Assembly: GCA_017440445.1 (NCBI GenBank)
Contig: JAFSHE010000055.1
Coordinates: 1-5,721, forward strand
Source: Oscillospiraceae bacterium
GTDB taxonomy: Bacteria; Bacillota_A; Clostridia; Oscillospirales; Ruminococcaceae
Length of the DNA stretch: 5,721 bases
Direction: 5' to 3'
Part shown: piece by piece, positions 1-5,654 of the stretch
Position numbering within the stretch: the stretch's first letter is position 1
Layout of the letters: every line of letters begins with the position of its first letter
Notes under the pieces: model-generated
Seen by the model: only the letters and a program-made list of their open reading frames with translations
The model's database searches: none
Told to the model about the DNA's origin: nothing
Position numbers and translations under genes: made by a program

Positions 1-2
1 AA

Positions 3-1133
3 AAGAAAAGCAAGGGCAAGCAGGTACTGGGAGTTATCCTGACGATAGTTATACTTATTGCGCTGGCTGTTGTTGGATTTGGTCTTGGCAGACCGCTGAT
101 GGAGTACTTCCAGGGGAAGAACAACACTTCCTCCGAGCCAGGCTCCGCATGGACGCCCTCCGAGTCGGACAGCTCCTCAGACGACAGCTCGCAGACCACA
201 ACCGGTACAAGCACCTCCGAGCCGACAGAAAGCACTCCCGAGGAAGATATCACCCCCTCAGTGCTGGTGCTTCCCACCAATATAGCAAGAAGTGCAGGCG
301 CACTTGGAAATGCGCTTAAAACTGCCAAGGAGGACGGCTATACAGGCGTGCTGATAACCCTCAAGACGGAGGACGGCAGCTTCCTGTACAAGACCGACAT
401 CGCAGGAATAAAGGACACCGACGCAGTAAGCGGAGTGCTTACCGCAAAGGATATCGCAGCAGCCGCAGCCGACAACGGACTTACTCCCTACGCTAAGATA
501 TCCACGCTTAAGGACCCTGTTTCAGGCGCATATATCGCAGATACTAAATTCATGACCAGTGACAGCTACACATGGCTTGACGCAGCTCCCACAAACGGCG
601 GAAAATCCTGGCTGTCGCCCTTCAGCGCAAAGACAGCGGAATATCTCGCAGATATCACAGAGGAGCTTGCAGGCGCAGGCTTTGAAAAGATAGTTCTTGC
701 GGATACGAAATTCCCGCCATTCCTGAAGGCTGACGACGCATTCCTCGGCCATCTTCCCATAAGGGACGAGCAGGCAAGGCTTGACGCACTGTGGAGCGTT
801 ATCTCCGCATGTGATACCGCAGCAAAGGCAAAGGGTGCATCGATAATGCTGGAGATGTCCTACGCAGAGTTTGAGGGCGCAGAAAAGCTCTCCACCTCGG
901 CAGAGCCTGCAAAGGACACAGCAAAGCTTAACGGCATCGAGATACTGACAAACTTCTCCGCTGACGGCGCTAACCTGTACGCCTCCGCAAAGGCATTCGC
1001 AGGAAAAATGAACGGCATGCACAGCGGTCAGCAGTACACTGTCACCGTAAAGCGCAGCGGACTTTCCGACACAGCTTTGGAGGATATCTCAAGGGCATTT
1101 ACTGAGTCTGAAATAATCGTATATTATGAATAA
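3..1133 (+). CDS. Membrane-anchored DUF4015-like putative glycoside hydrolase, 5' partial
   Basis: The frame is open from base 3, so the start lies outside the window; 376 residues are visible. The ATG at 99 is unlikely to be the start because the same frame upstream encodes a basic stretch (KKSKGKQ) and a hydrophobic membrane segment (about visible residues 8-30). This is a signal anchor with the bulk of the protein outside the cell. Residues about 38-84 form a Ser/Thr/Asp/Glu/Pro-rich stalk. The rest resembles the TIM-barrel-like DUF4015 putative glycoside hydrolase family: GYTGVLITLKTEDGSFLY near the start, AKISTLKDP in the middle, then WLSPF and GFEKIVLADTKFPPF. The family usually reads roughly FDYxRFP at the last site; here Ala stands where the Asp is expected, with Asp one residue later. 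It probably acts on cell-wall or other polysaccharide, but the substrate is unknown. It ends in TAA 87 bases before yajC, with no terminator seen. The family call comes from remembered motifs and is moderate; membrane anchoring is well supported. Confidence 0.72.
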   Translation, partial: KKSKGKQVLGVILTIVILIALAVVGFGLGRPLMEYFQGKNNTSSEPGSAWTPSESDSSSDDSSQTTTGTSTSEPTESTPEEDITPSVLVLPTNIARSAGALGNALKTAKEDGYTGVLITLKTEDGSFLYKTDIAGIKDTDAVSGVLTAKDIAAAAADNGLTPYAKISTLKDPVSGAYIADTKFMTSDSYTWLDAAPTNGGKSWLSPFSAKTAEYLADITEELAGAGFEKIVLADTKFPPFLKADDAFLGHLPIRDEQARLDALWSVISACDTAAKAKGASIMLEMSYAEFEGAEKLSTSAEPAKDTAKLNGIEILTNFSADGANLYASAKAFAGKMNGMHSGQQYTVTVKRSGLSDTALEDISRAFTESEIIVYYE

Positions 1134-1156
1134 TTCATGAAAAGACAATATTTTAC

Positions 1157-1185
1157 TTGATTTATTCGCACAAAAAGGTTATAAT
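1157..1185 (+). promoter_or_regulatory. Sigma-A type promoter of yajC
   Basis: The -35 box is TTGATT (1157-1162) and the -10 box is a perfect TATAAT (1180-1185), with a 17-bp spacer. Transcription should begin near 1192, leaving a short leader of about 30 bases before the yajC start. The surrounding 1134-1220 stretch is AT-rich and holds no gene. Confidence 0.8.
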
Positions 1186-1220
1186 TATATCATTATATAA
1201 AACACACATGGAGGACAACT

Positions 1221-1634
1221 ATGAACATTTCTGAGATCATTATGGCCGCATCTTCAGGCAGCGCAGGTGCTGCGGGTGCAGCAGGCGCTGCTGGTATAGG
1301 CAGCCTGCTCACCATGATAATCCCTCTGGGTCTGATGGTGGTATTCTTCTACTTCTTCCTTATCCGCCCCGAAAAGAAGCGTGCTAAGGAGATGCAGAAC
1401 ATGCTGGACAACATCCAGGTTGCAGACGAGGTCATCACAAACGGCGGCATCATCGGCAGAGTTCTTTCCGTTAAGGAGGACACCATCCTTATCGAAACAG
1501 GCAGCGACAGAACAAAGATCCGTGTTCTTAAGAGCGCTATCGCAAAGAACAACACAGTTCACGAGATGGCAGCAGAAACAGCAGCTCCCAAAAAGAACAA
1601 GAAGAACAAGGACAAGCCCACAGAGATCAAGTAA
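1221..1634 (+). CDS. yajC: Preprotein translocase subunit YajC
   Basis: This encodes a 137-residue single-pass membrane protein of the Sec translocon accessory complex (SecDF-YajC), which assists protein export at the cytoplasmic membrane. The start at 1221 is set by GGAGG at 1210-1214, six bases upstream. One hydrophobic helix spans about residues 27-48 and runs into the family hallmark FFLIRPEKKRAKEM. It is followed by a small cytoplasmic beta domain containing VADEVITNGGIIGRV (about 69-83) and ILIETG. The tail from about residue 118 is rich in Ala, then Lys (KKNKKNKDK), and is probably disordered. The N-terminus before the helix carries an unusual Gly/Ala repeat (GAAGAAGAAG, about residues 15-25). 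The length is slightly above the usual 85-120 residues because of these two ends. The gene stands alone, with its own promoter and terminator and no secD, secF or tgt next to it. The identification is secure. Confidence 0.95.
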   Translation: MNISEIIMAASSGSAGAAGAAGAAGIGSLLTMIIPLGLMVVFFYFFLIRPEKKRAKEMQNMLDNIQVADEVITNGGIIGRVLSVKEDTILIETGSDRTKIRVLKSAIAKNNTVHEMAAETAAPKKNKKNKDKPTEIK

Positions 1635-1637
1635 GAC

Positions 1638-1675
1638 AAAAGACCTGAGAAGCATAACAGCCTCTCAGGTCTTTT
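1638..1675. terminator. Bidirectional rho-independent terminator between yajC and the GNAT gene
   Basis: A perfect inverted repeat pairs 1638-1650 (AAAAGACCTGAGA) with 1663-1675 (TCTCAGGTCTTTT) around a 12-base loop. The plus strand continues into T residues up to 1678. On the minus strand the mirrored A-run gives TTTT after the stem. The hairpin therefore stops yajC transcription and also the convergent acetyltransferase gene, whose stop codon at 1677-1679 directly abuts it. Confidence 0.9.
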
Positions 1676-1676
1676 T

Positions 1677-2204
1677 TTATTCGTAGTCGCTGCGGGAAAG
1701 CTCCAGCTCAAGGATGTTCCACTTTTCTCCACGGAATTCGTACGAGTATACCTCGTCCGATACCGCATCCTTAAAGCCTGCCGCCTTGTAGCAGTGATAT
1801 GCGGGCATGTTGCAGTCGAATACGCCGAGCGTCGTCCTCTCTGCGCACAGCACCTCAAAGGAGAATTTCAGGGCAAGGCGCAGCATTTTCTTTCCGTAGC
1901 CCTTTCCACGTTTCGCGTCGTCTACGATGATAAAGCCGAAGCGTATCGTTTTCTTCTCCGCATCTGTAAACCTCAGAATGAGATGTCCCACCACTCCGCT
2001 TTCATCAAATGCGGTCATGGGATAAAAGTTATCAGGCTCCGCACAGTCGCCGTTGTGGTCTGAATACTTTCTGTTCATATCCTCTGCGGTGATGGGAAAG
2101 GTATCATATCGGTCCGAGGTCCATTTCCTGAAGCTCTCCTCATCCCTGCACCAGGAGATTATATCAGCCGCATCACAGGGCTTGTAGGGTCTTAGTCTTA
2201 GCAT
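1677..2204 (-). CDS. GNAT family N-acetyltransferase (RimJ/RimL-like)
   Basis: This is a 175-residue cytosolic acetyl-CoA dependent N-acetyltransferase with full-length GNAT architecture. The start (CAT at 2202-2204) is supported by AAAGGAGG (complement of 2213-2220), eight bases away. The N-terminus MLRLRPYKPCDAADIISW is typical of the RimJ/RimL-like group. Motif A, with the acetyl-CoA pyrophosphate loop, is KRGKGYGKKML (about residues 98-108, pattern R-x-x-G-x-G/A). Motif B follows with FDCNMPAYHCYKAAGF (about 129-144), including the Asn and Tyr that usually orient CoA and catalysis. The substrate cannot be told from sequence; family members modify ribosomal proteins, amino acids, polyamines or antibiotics. 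It is a single-gene unit with a strong promoter and a terminator shared with yajC. Confidence 0.9.
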   Translation of the reverse strand: MLRLRPYKPCDAADIISWCRDEESFRKWTSDRYDTFPITAEDMNRKYSDHNGDCAEPDNFYPMTAFDESGVVGHLILRFTDAEKKTIRFGFIIVDDAKRGKGYGKKMLRLALKFSFEVLCAERTTLGVFDCNMPAYHCYKAAGFKDAVSDEVYSYEFRGEKWNILELELSRSDYE

Positions 2205-2226
2205 TTCTTCTGCCTCCTTTTTTTAG

Positions 2227-2255
2227 ATTTTATCACGGGCAGGCAGTATTGTCAA
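2227..2255 (-). promoter_or_regulatory. Sigma-A type promoter of the GNAT gene
   Basis: Read on the minus strand, TTGACA (complement of 2250-2255, a perfect -35) is followed by 17 bases and TAAAAT (complement of 2227-2232, one mismatch to -10). Transcription should start near 2220, so the leader is very short and begins almost at the ribosome binding site. Confidence 0.83.
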
Positions 2256-2258
2256 TCG

Positions 2259-2289
2259 ATCTGATGAAAAAATGATGAAATTATCAGAT
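2259..2289. repeat. Inverted and direct short repeats just upstream of the GNAT promoter
   Basis: ATCTGAT (2259-2265) and ATCAGAT (2283-2289) form a 7-bp inverted repeat separated by 17 bases. Inside it lies a direct repeat, TGATGAAA at 2262-2269 and again at 2273-2280, a period of 11 bases or about one helical turn. The block sits immediately upstream of the minus-strand -35 box. It could be a regulator site or an A-rich UP-like element, or it could be chance in AT-rich DNA. Confidence 0.35.
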
Positions 2290-2399
2290 TTCCACCTTGT
2301 ATTTACGCTTTCCTGCAAGACAGAGGATTGTATTTATTGAACTTGTACAAATTTATACCTAAAAAATCCGACAAGTTGTTTGAAATTGATAAAAACCAC
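2290..2399. other. AT-rich divergent intergenic stretch without a gene
   Basis: No open frame with a ribosome binding site is seen. It contains TTGTACAA (2343-2350, a perfect palindrome) and a spaced 7-bp inverted repeat, AACTTGT (2340-2346) with ACAAGTT (2371-2377). These are candidate operator elements upstream of the kinase promoter, but support is weak. Confidence 0.4.
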
Positions 2400-2428
2400 T
2401 TTACATTATGCCTGTAGAGTGGTATAAT
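2400..2428 (+). promoter_or_regulatory. Sigma-A type promoter of the kinase gene
   Basis: TTTACA (2400-2405, one mismatch to -35) and TATAAT (2423-2428, perfect -10) are separated by 17 bases. A transcript would begin near 2435, giving a leader of about 60 bases before the start at 2496. Confidence 0.82.
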
Positions 2429-2445
2429 AAATATCAGAAATAACA

Positions 2446-2468
2446 GCGGCAGGGACGCCGCACTTTTT
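2446..2468 (+). promoter_or_regulatory. Short GC hairpin with T-run in the kinase leader
   Basis: GCGGC (2446-2450) pairs with GCCGC (2457-2461) over a 6-base loop, and TTTTT follows at 2464-2468. It lies between the predicted transcription start and the ribosome binding site. The stem has only 5 bp, so it may be a weak attenuator or merely a stabilising 5' hairpin. Confidence 0.35.
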
Positions 2469-2480
2469 ACTTCAATGGAA

Positions 2481-2488
2481 AAGGGGAG
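2481..2488 (+). promoter_or_regulatory. Ribosome binding site deciding the kinase start
   Basis: AAGGGGAG lies seven bases before the ATG at 2496. The in-frame ATG at 2475 lies upstream of this site and has no purine-rich sequence of its own at the right distance, so 2496 is preferred. Confidence 0.75.
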
Positions 2489-2495
2489 ACAGCTT

Positions 2496-3251
2496 ATGGA
2501 GCTTAAAAAGCTTATCTCGGACGGAGATAAGGTTCAGGTATACGAGCATAATGGCTGCGCAGTAAAGGTATTCAAGGACCCGCACGAGCCAAAAAGCGTT
2601 ATTCTGTACGAAGCGCTGACCCACACCCGTGTGGAGGAAACAGGTTATTCCCGTATCCCCCCGCTGGAGGAGGTCAGAAAGATAGACGGCAAGTGGGCTG
2701 TTGCGTATAAGTTCATCAAAGGCAAGAACCTTTCGGAGCTTATGAAGGAGCATCCCGAAAAGGCAGACGAGTACCTCGCTATGATGGTTGACCTGCATAT
2801 CGAGATAAACAGCAAGCGCTCTGCAAAGATAAGCAAGCTGAAGGATTATCTCAAACGCTCCATCGAGGGTCTTGACATGATAGACGACGTAAAGAAGTAC
2901 GAGCTGCTTACCCGTCTGGAGTCCATGCCGAAGCATGTAAAGCTGTGTCACGGAGATTTTACTCCTGACAATATCATAATAAGCGATGACGGTGTATACG
3001 TTGTGGACTGGCTTAAGGCAAAGCAGGGAAATGCCTCTGCGGATATCGCAAAGACATATCTGCGTTTCTGCCTCTCCCATCACACCGAGTATGCCGAGAA
3101 GTACCTGAAGCTCTACTGCACCAAGACAGGCACTGCTGTAAAGTACGTACAGGACTGGCTGCCGATAGTTGCTGCGGCGCAGCTTAAATTCAAGCGCCCC
3201 GAGGAGCGTGAGCTGCTGCTTACATGGATAGATATCGCTGATTACAGCTAA
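2496..3251 (+). CDS. APH/choline-kinase-fold small-molecule phosphotransferase
   Basis: This is a 251-residue cytosolic ATP-dependent kinase of the aminoglycoside phosphotransferase/choline kinase fold. The glycine-rich region is poorly conserved, but the ATP lysine is visible in CAVKVFK (K24), and E39 in ILYEAL is a candidate partner. YKFIKGKNL (71-79) is the hinge region. The catalytic loop is CHGDFTPDNIII (151-162, with D154 as base and N159 as metal ligand), and the second metal-binding Asp lies in VVDWLKA (D171). ADIAKTYL (182-189) is a family-typical helix. It resembles the group sometimes labelled TIGR02172, found in Fibrobacter and rumen clostridia, whose substrate is unknown. A resistance role should not be assumed; choline, thiamine, sugars or a cell-wall intermediate are possible. 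It has its own promoter and terminator. The nucleotidyltransferase 1.5 kb away on the other strand might act on its product, but this is inference. Confidence 0.85.
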   Translation: MELKKLISDGDKVQVYEHNGCAVKVFKDPHEPKSVILYEALTHTRVEETGYSRIPPLEEVRKIDGKWAVAYKFIKGKNLSELMKEHPEKADEYLAMMVDLHIEINSKRSAKISKLKDYLKRSIEGLDMIDDVKKYELLTRLESMPKHVKLCHGDFTPDNIIISDDGVYVVDWLKAKQGNASADIAKTYLRFCLSHHTEYAEKYLKLYCTKTGTAVKYVQDWLPIVAAAQLKFKRPEERELLLTWIDIADYS

Positions 3252-3292
3252 AAAAAGTGAATTTTGTTCTCCAAAGAACTCTGAATATCGGG

Positions 3293-3322
3293 AAAAGTCC
3301 GAACCTTACGGTTCGGGCTTTT
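3293..3322 (+). terminator. Rho-independent terminator of the kinase gene
   Basis: The core stem CCGAACC (3299-3305) pairs with GGTTCGG (3310-3316) around TTAC. It is extended by a G-T wobble, a G-C pair and four A-T pairs (3293-3298 with 3317-3322). The plus strand ends in CTTTT then GATTT. It lies about 40 bases after the stop codon. Confidence 0.85.
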
Positions 3323-3426
3323 GATTTATTTACCAAAGACAAATCGGAATTTAATCGGTGCGATTGTTGTAGGGGCGACGTGACACAAACGAAGTTTGCA
3401 GATTGACCGCTTGCAGTCATAACAAA
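3323..3426. other. Gene-free stretch with repeat-like sequence
   Basis: No gene is seen. The segment TTGTAGGGGCGAC (about 3366-3378) resembles the start of GC-rich dispersed intergenic repeats remembered from clostridial gut genomes, but the expected complementary GTCGCCCC arm is absent. Next to it are a small inverted repeat, CAAAC-GAA-GTTTG (3386-3398), and TTGCAG twice (3396-3401 and 3411-3416). It may be a decayed repeat unit lodged between two terminators. The match is from memory and unverified. Confidence 0.3.
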
Positions 3427-3453
3427 AGCGGGCATTTCTGCCCGCTGTTTTTT
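3427..3453. terminator. Bidirectional terminator after the HD-GYP gene
   Basis: A perfect 8-bp stem pairs AGCGGGCA (3427-3434) with TGCCCGCT (3439-3446) around TTTC. On the plus strand it is followed by G and six T (3448-3453). On the minus strand it is followed by TTTGTT, so it can end the minus-strand operon as well as any read-through from the kinase gene. The HD-GYP stop codon (3452-3454) overlaps its edge. Confidence 0.87.
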
Positions 3454-4678
3454 ATCTCAGAGTGTCCTCGGTAATTCCCGTGTACGCACCGCCGTAAACT
3501 CCAACCACCATAGTGGAGAGGAAACGGTAATCGTTGGCAAGGTCTATCTCCTCGCCTGACATCTCGCCCTGTATCCTTACGACAGGACGCAGCACGTTCT
3601 GATTCTGCTTGATAACAACGCCGTATCTGCCATTGGAAAGGCTCACCATCGTGCCCACTGGATACGGATTGAACGCCCTCATGAATGCAGAGGCTACCTC
3701 GTAATCGAAGTGCGTGTTGCTGCCGCCGAGGATATACTCCTCCGCCTCGCCGACGGACCACGGACGTCTGTAAGGACGGTTGGAGGTCAGCGCATCGAAC
3801 ACATCGCACACTGCAATTATCCTTGCGATAAGGGGAGTTTCCTTGCCCCTTATGCCTGTGGGATAGCCCGAGCCGTCAAACTTCTCGTGGTGGAAAAGCA
3901 CTCCCGCCATAACGTTTGAGCTGAATGAGCCGTTGTTCTTCAGTATATTGTAGCCGATATGCGGATGACGCTTTATCTCCTCAAACTCCGCTTCGGTAAG
4001 CTTACTTGGCTTGATGATTATATCATGGTCGATACTGGATTTTCCTATATCGTGGAGAAGTGCGGAAACGATAACTTCCTTTATCTCCGCATCCGAAAGC
4101 CCCAGCTCATGCGCTACGCTTGTGGCAAGCATTGATACTCTCAGGCAGTGCTTGTAGGTATAGTCATCGTAATTCTGGAGTGCGATCATCTGGTTTCCGA
4201 GATAGGTAGAGTCATTTGCGATATCCACAAGGATATCATCCGCAATATGATTTACCTTCTTTACCGCCGCCTGGGAAAGCTCCTTTATCTCAGCGCCGCC
4301 GTCCTCATCGAAGATACTGTTAAGCTCCGTCAGTGCCTTGCCGATGTGCTTGTTTTTTATCTGCTCCTTGGTAAGCTCCGAGTCGGGTATCTCCGAAAGA
4401 TCGACCTCCACAGGCTGCTCAACAGGCTCAGCGGGAGTATCAGCAACCGCCTGCCCTGCAACAGGCGCCATGTCCTGCACCTTCTGAAATGTATTGTTTA
4501 TCTCGTCGCCTATGATATTGACCGATTTTATACCCTTCTGACGAAGCATGGCTATCATCTCGTCGGTAAGGTACGTTCCTCGCATAAGCAGAGTACGGTA
4601 CTCTGTTGCGGAGGTAGAGGCAACATCCCTCGCAAGGACCATGCCCTCTATCAATTTTTCAACCGGTACAATAATCAT
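3452..4678 (-). CDS. HD-GYP domain protein, putative cyclic-di-GMP phosphodiesterase
   Basis: This 408-residue cytosolic protein has no membrane segment. The start is supported by GGAG (complement of 4686-4689), seven bases away. Residues 1-60 form a small N-terminal domain beginning MIIVPVEKLIEGMVLARDV, often found before HD-GYP domains. Residues 64-100 are a Pro/Glu-rich linker. The HD-GYP domain spans about 140-335 with intact metal and signature residues: H177, HDIGK (209-213), H238 in KRHPHIGYNIL, HHEKFDGSGYP (263-273), and RIIAVCDVFDALTSNRPYR (286-304). All landmarks of active enzymes that hydrolyse cyclic-di-GMP to pGpG or GMP are present. A beta-rich C-terminal part (about 338-395, YPVGTMVSLSNGRYGVV) could be a regulatory add-on. 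It lacks a receiver or other recognised sensor domain, so the input signal is unknown. It probably follows the nucleotidyltransferase in one transcript. Confidence 0.93.
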   Translation of the reverse strand: MIIVPVEKLIEGMVLARDVASTSATEYRTLLMRGTYLTDEMIAMLRQKGIKSVNIIGDEINNTFQKVQDMAPVAGQAVADTPAEPVEQPVEVDLSEIPDSELTKEQIKNKHIGKALTELNSIFDEDGGAEIKELSQAAVKKVNHIADDILVDIANDSTYLGNQMIALQNYDDYTYKHCLRVSMLATSVAHELGLSDAEIKEVIVSALLHDIGKSSIDHDIIIKPSKLTEAEFEEIKRHPHIGYNILKNNGSFSSNVMAGVLFHHEKFDGSGYPTGIRGKETPLIARIIAVCDVFDALTSNRPYRRPWSVGEAEEYILGGSNTHFDYEVASAFMRAFNPYPVGTMVSLSNGRYGVVIKQNQNVLRPVVRIQGEMSGEEIDLANDYRFLSTMVVGVYGGAYTGITEDTLR

Positions 4679-4720
4679 AATATCACTCCAATACTGAATT
4701 AACTGGGGGATGCTGTCGGT

Positions 4721-5626
4721 TTATTTCCACAGGGGAGCTGTGTATATTCCACTCTGTACGTTGTTTATAAGCGTAAGCTTTGCAAGCTGCACATCTGCCT
4801 CGTAGGTGATGCCGAACCACTTGCTGTCAGTGGTGAGATTGCGCATTGTAAAGCCGTTGTGACGTATCTCGGAATCCACTGCGTCTGCGATGGTAAGCTC
4901 CGCCTTCTGCTCGCCCGCCTCAAGGGACTCAAGAAACTCGCAGAAACGGTTTTCCAGCTTCGGCATGAAGTCCGCACCAAAGCCCCACATGCTCATTGAA
5001 ACAGTATCGTACTCGTCAAGCACACGCTGCTTTCCTCTATAATCGCCTGTGATGACTCCATTCTCGTCACGCTTTATGCCTCGTGTTTCCTCAACGCTGC
5101 ACAGCAGACCGCAGTCGTTTGCCTTGCATACACCACGGTTTACAGAGCCGAAATCGGAAAGAGTGTTCTTCAGCATAAAGCCGACGGAGCAGCCATCTGC
5201 GTCAAAGTTCTCAAGAAATCCGCCAAGGCGCAGGAATGCGTCCCTGCCGTAGAAGTCATCTGCATTTATTACCGCAAAAGGACCGTCTATAACATCCTTG
5301 CAGCACCACAGCGCATGGGCTGTGCCCCAGGGCTTTGTACGTCCGTCGAAATCGCCCTCACGTACAGGGAGCTTATCCACGGACTGGAATACGTACTCAA
5401 CAGGGATATGCTGTGCGGTCCTGTCACCAATGGTGCTCTTGAAAAGACCCTCTATATCCTTGCGGATAATGAACACCACTCTGTCAAAGCCCGCCTTTAT
5501 CGCATCATAAACGGAGTAGTCAATAAGCAGCTCTCCCGAGGGTCCGAGAGGCTCCAGCTGCTTTATCCTTTCGCCGAAACGGGAACCCATTCCCGCCGCC
5601 AGAACAACAAGTGTAAGCTTTGCCAT
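4721..5626 (-). CDS. Nucleotidyltransferase, sugar-phosphate/NTP transferase family
   Basis: This 301-residue cytosolic enzyme should transfer a nucleoside monophosphate from NTP to a phosphorylated sugar or alcohol, making NDP-X and pyrophosphate. The start at 5626 is chosen because AAAGGAG (complement of 5634-5640) lies seven bases before it and the signature begins at once: LVVLAAGMGSRFG (6-18). It has the nucleotide-binding loop, then K22 in RIKQLEPLGPSGE and VEYVFQ (76-81). KPWGTAHAL (98-106) follows, then the metal-binding INADDFYG (120-127), SVNRGVC (161-167) and SMWGFGADF (212-220). The final WFGITYEADV (270-279) is typical of a little-studied subgroup found in Bacteroidetes and clostridia. 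The exact substrate is unknown. MurU-like, LicC-like and glucose-1-phosphate uridylyltransferase-like roles are all possible. It is 42 bases upstream of the HD-GYP gene with no terminator between, and 62 bases after the stop of another minus-strand gene, so an operon is likely. Confidence 0.87.
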   Translation of the reverse strand: MAKLTLVVLAAGMGSRFGERIKQLEPLGPSGELLIDYSVYDAIKAGFDRVVFIIRKDIEGLFKSTIGDRTAQHIPVEYVFQSVDKLPVREGDFDGRTKPWGTAHALWCCKDVIDGPFAVINADDFYGRDAFLRLGGFLENFDADGCSVGFMLKNTLSDFGSVNRGVCKANDCGLLCSVEETRGIKRDENGVITGDYRGKQRVLDEYDTVSMSMWGFGADFMPKLENRFCEFLESLEAGEQKAELTIADAVDSEIRHNGFTMRNLTTDSKWFGITYEADVQLAKLTLINNVQSGIYTAPLWK

Positions 5627-5633
5627 ATTAACG

Positions 5634-5640
5634 CTCCTTT
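5634..5640 (-). promoter_or_regulatory. Ribosome binding site deciding the nucleotidyltransferase start
   Basis: AAAGGAG on the minus strand is placed seven bases before the ATG at 5624-5626. The in-frame upstream ATG at 5660-5662 lies inside a strong hairpin and would add 12 residues (MRPAVVRERSVN) before the conserved N-terminus, so it is rejected as the start. Confidence 0.8.
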
Positions 5641-5654
5641 CACGTACAACGGCG

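Noticed and set aside
522..1022. Minus-strand Cys-rich open frame of 166 codons
   Set aside because: The high Cys content arises from reading GCA/GCC-rich Ala codons in antisense; there is no start signal and no family resemblance.
2475..2495. Upstream ATG at 2475 as the kinase start
   Set aside because: The ribosome binding site at 2481-2488 lies downstream of it and fits the ATG at 2496.
2472..3083. Minus-strand open frame of 203 codons opposite the kinase
   Set aside because: The kinase frame has all catalytic motifs; the antisense frame has none and is explained by the kinase codon usage.
2496..3251. Aminoglycoside resistance gene
   Set aside because: Only the kinase fold motifs are visible; there is no close similarity to known resistance enzymes and no mobile context, so a metabolic kinase is more likely.
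3266..3279. Small hairpin GTTCT-CCAA-AGAAC after the kinase gene
   Set aside because: It is a short A/T-containing stem without a T-tract; the stronger terminator follows at 3293-3322.
4148..4702. Plus-strand open frame of 184 codons opposite the HD-GYP gene
   Set aside because: It lies antisense to the strongly conserved HD-GYP coding sequence, has no good ribosome binding site, and its product is a Leu/Arg/Tyr-rich peptide with no recognisable motif.
4728..4742. Hairpin CACAG-GGGAG-CTGTG as terminator of the nucleotidyltransferase
   Set aside because: It is inside the last codons, has only 5 bp and no T-run follows on the minus strand.
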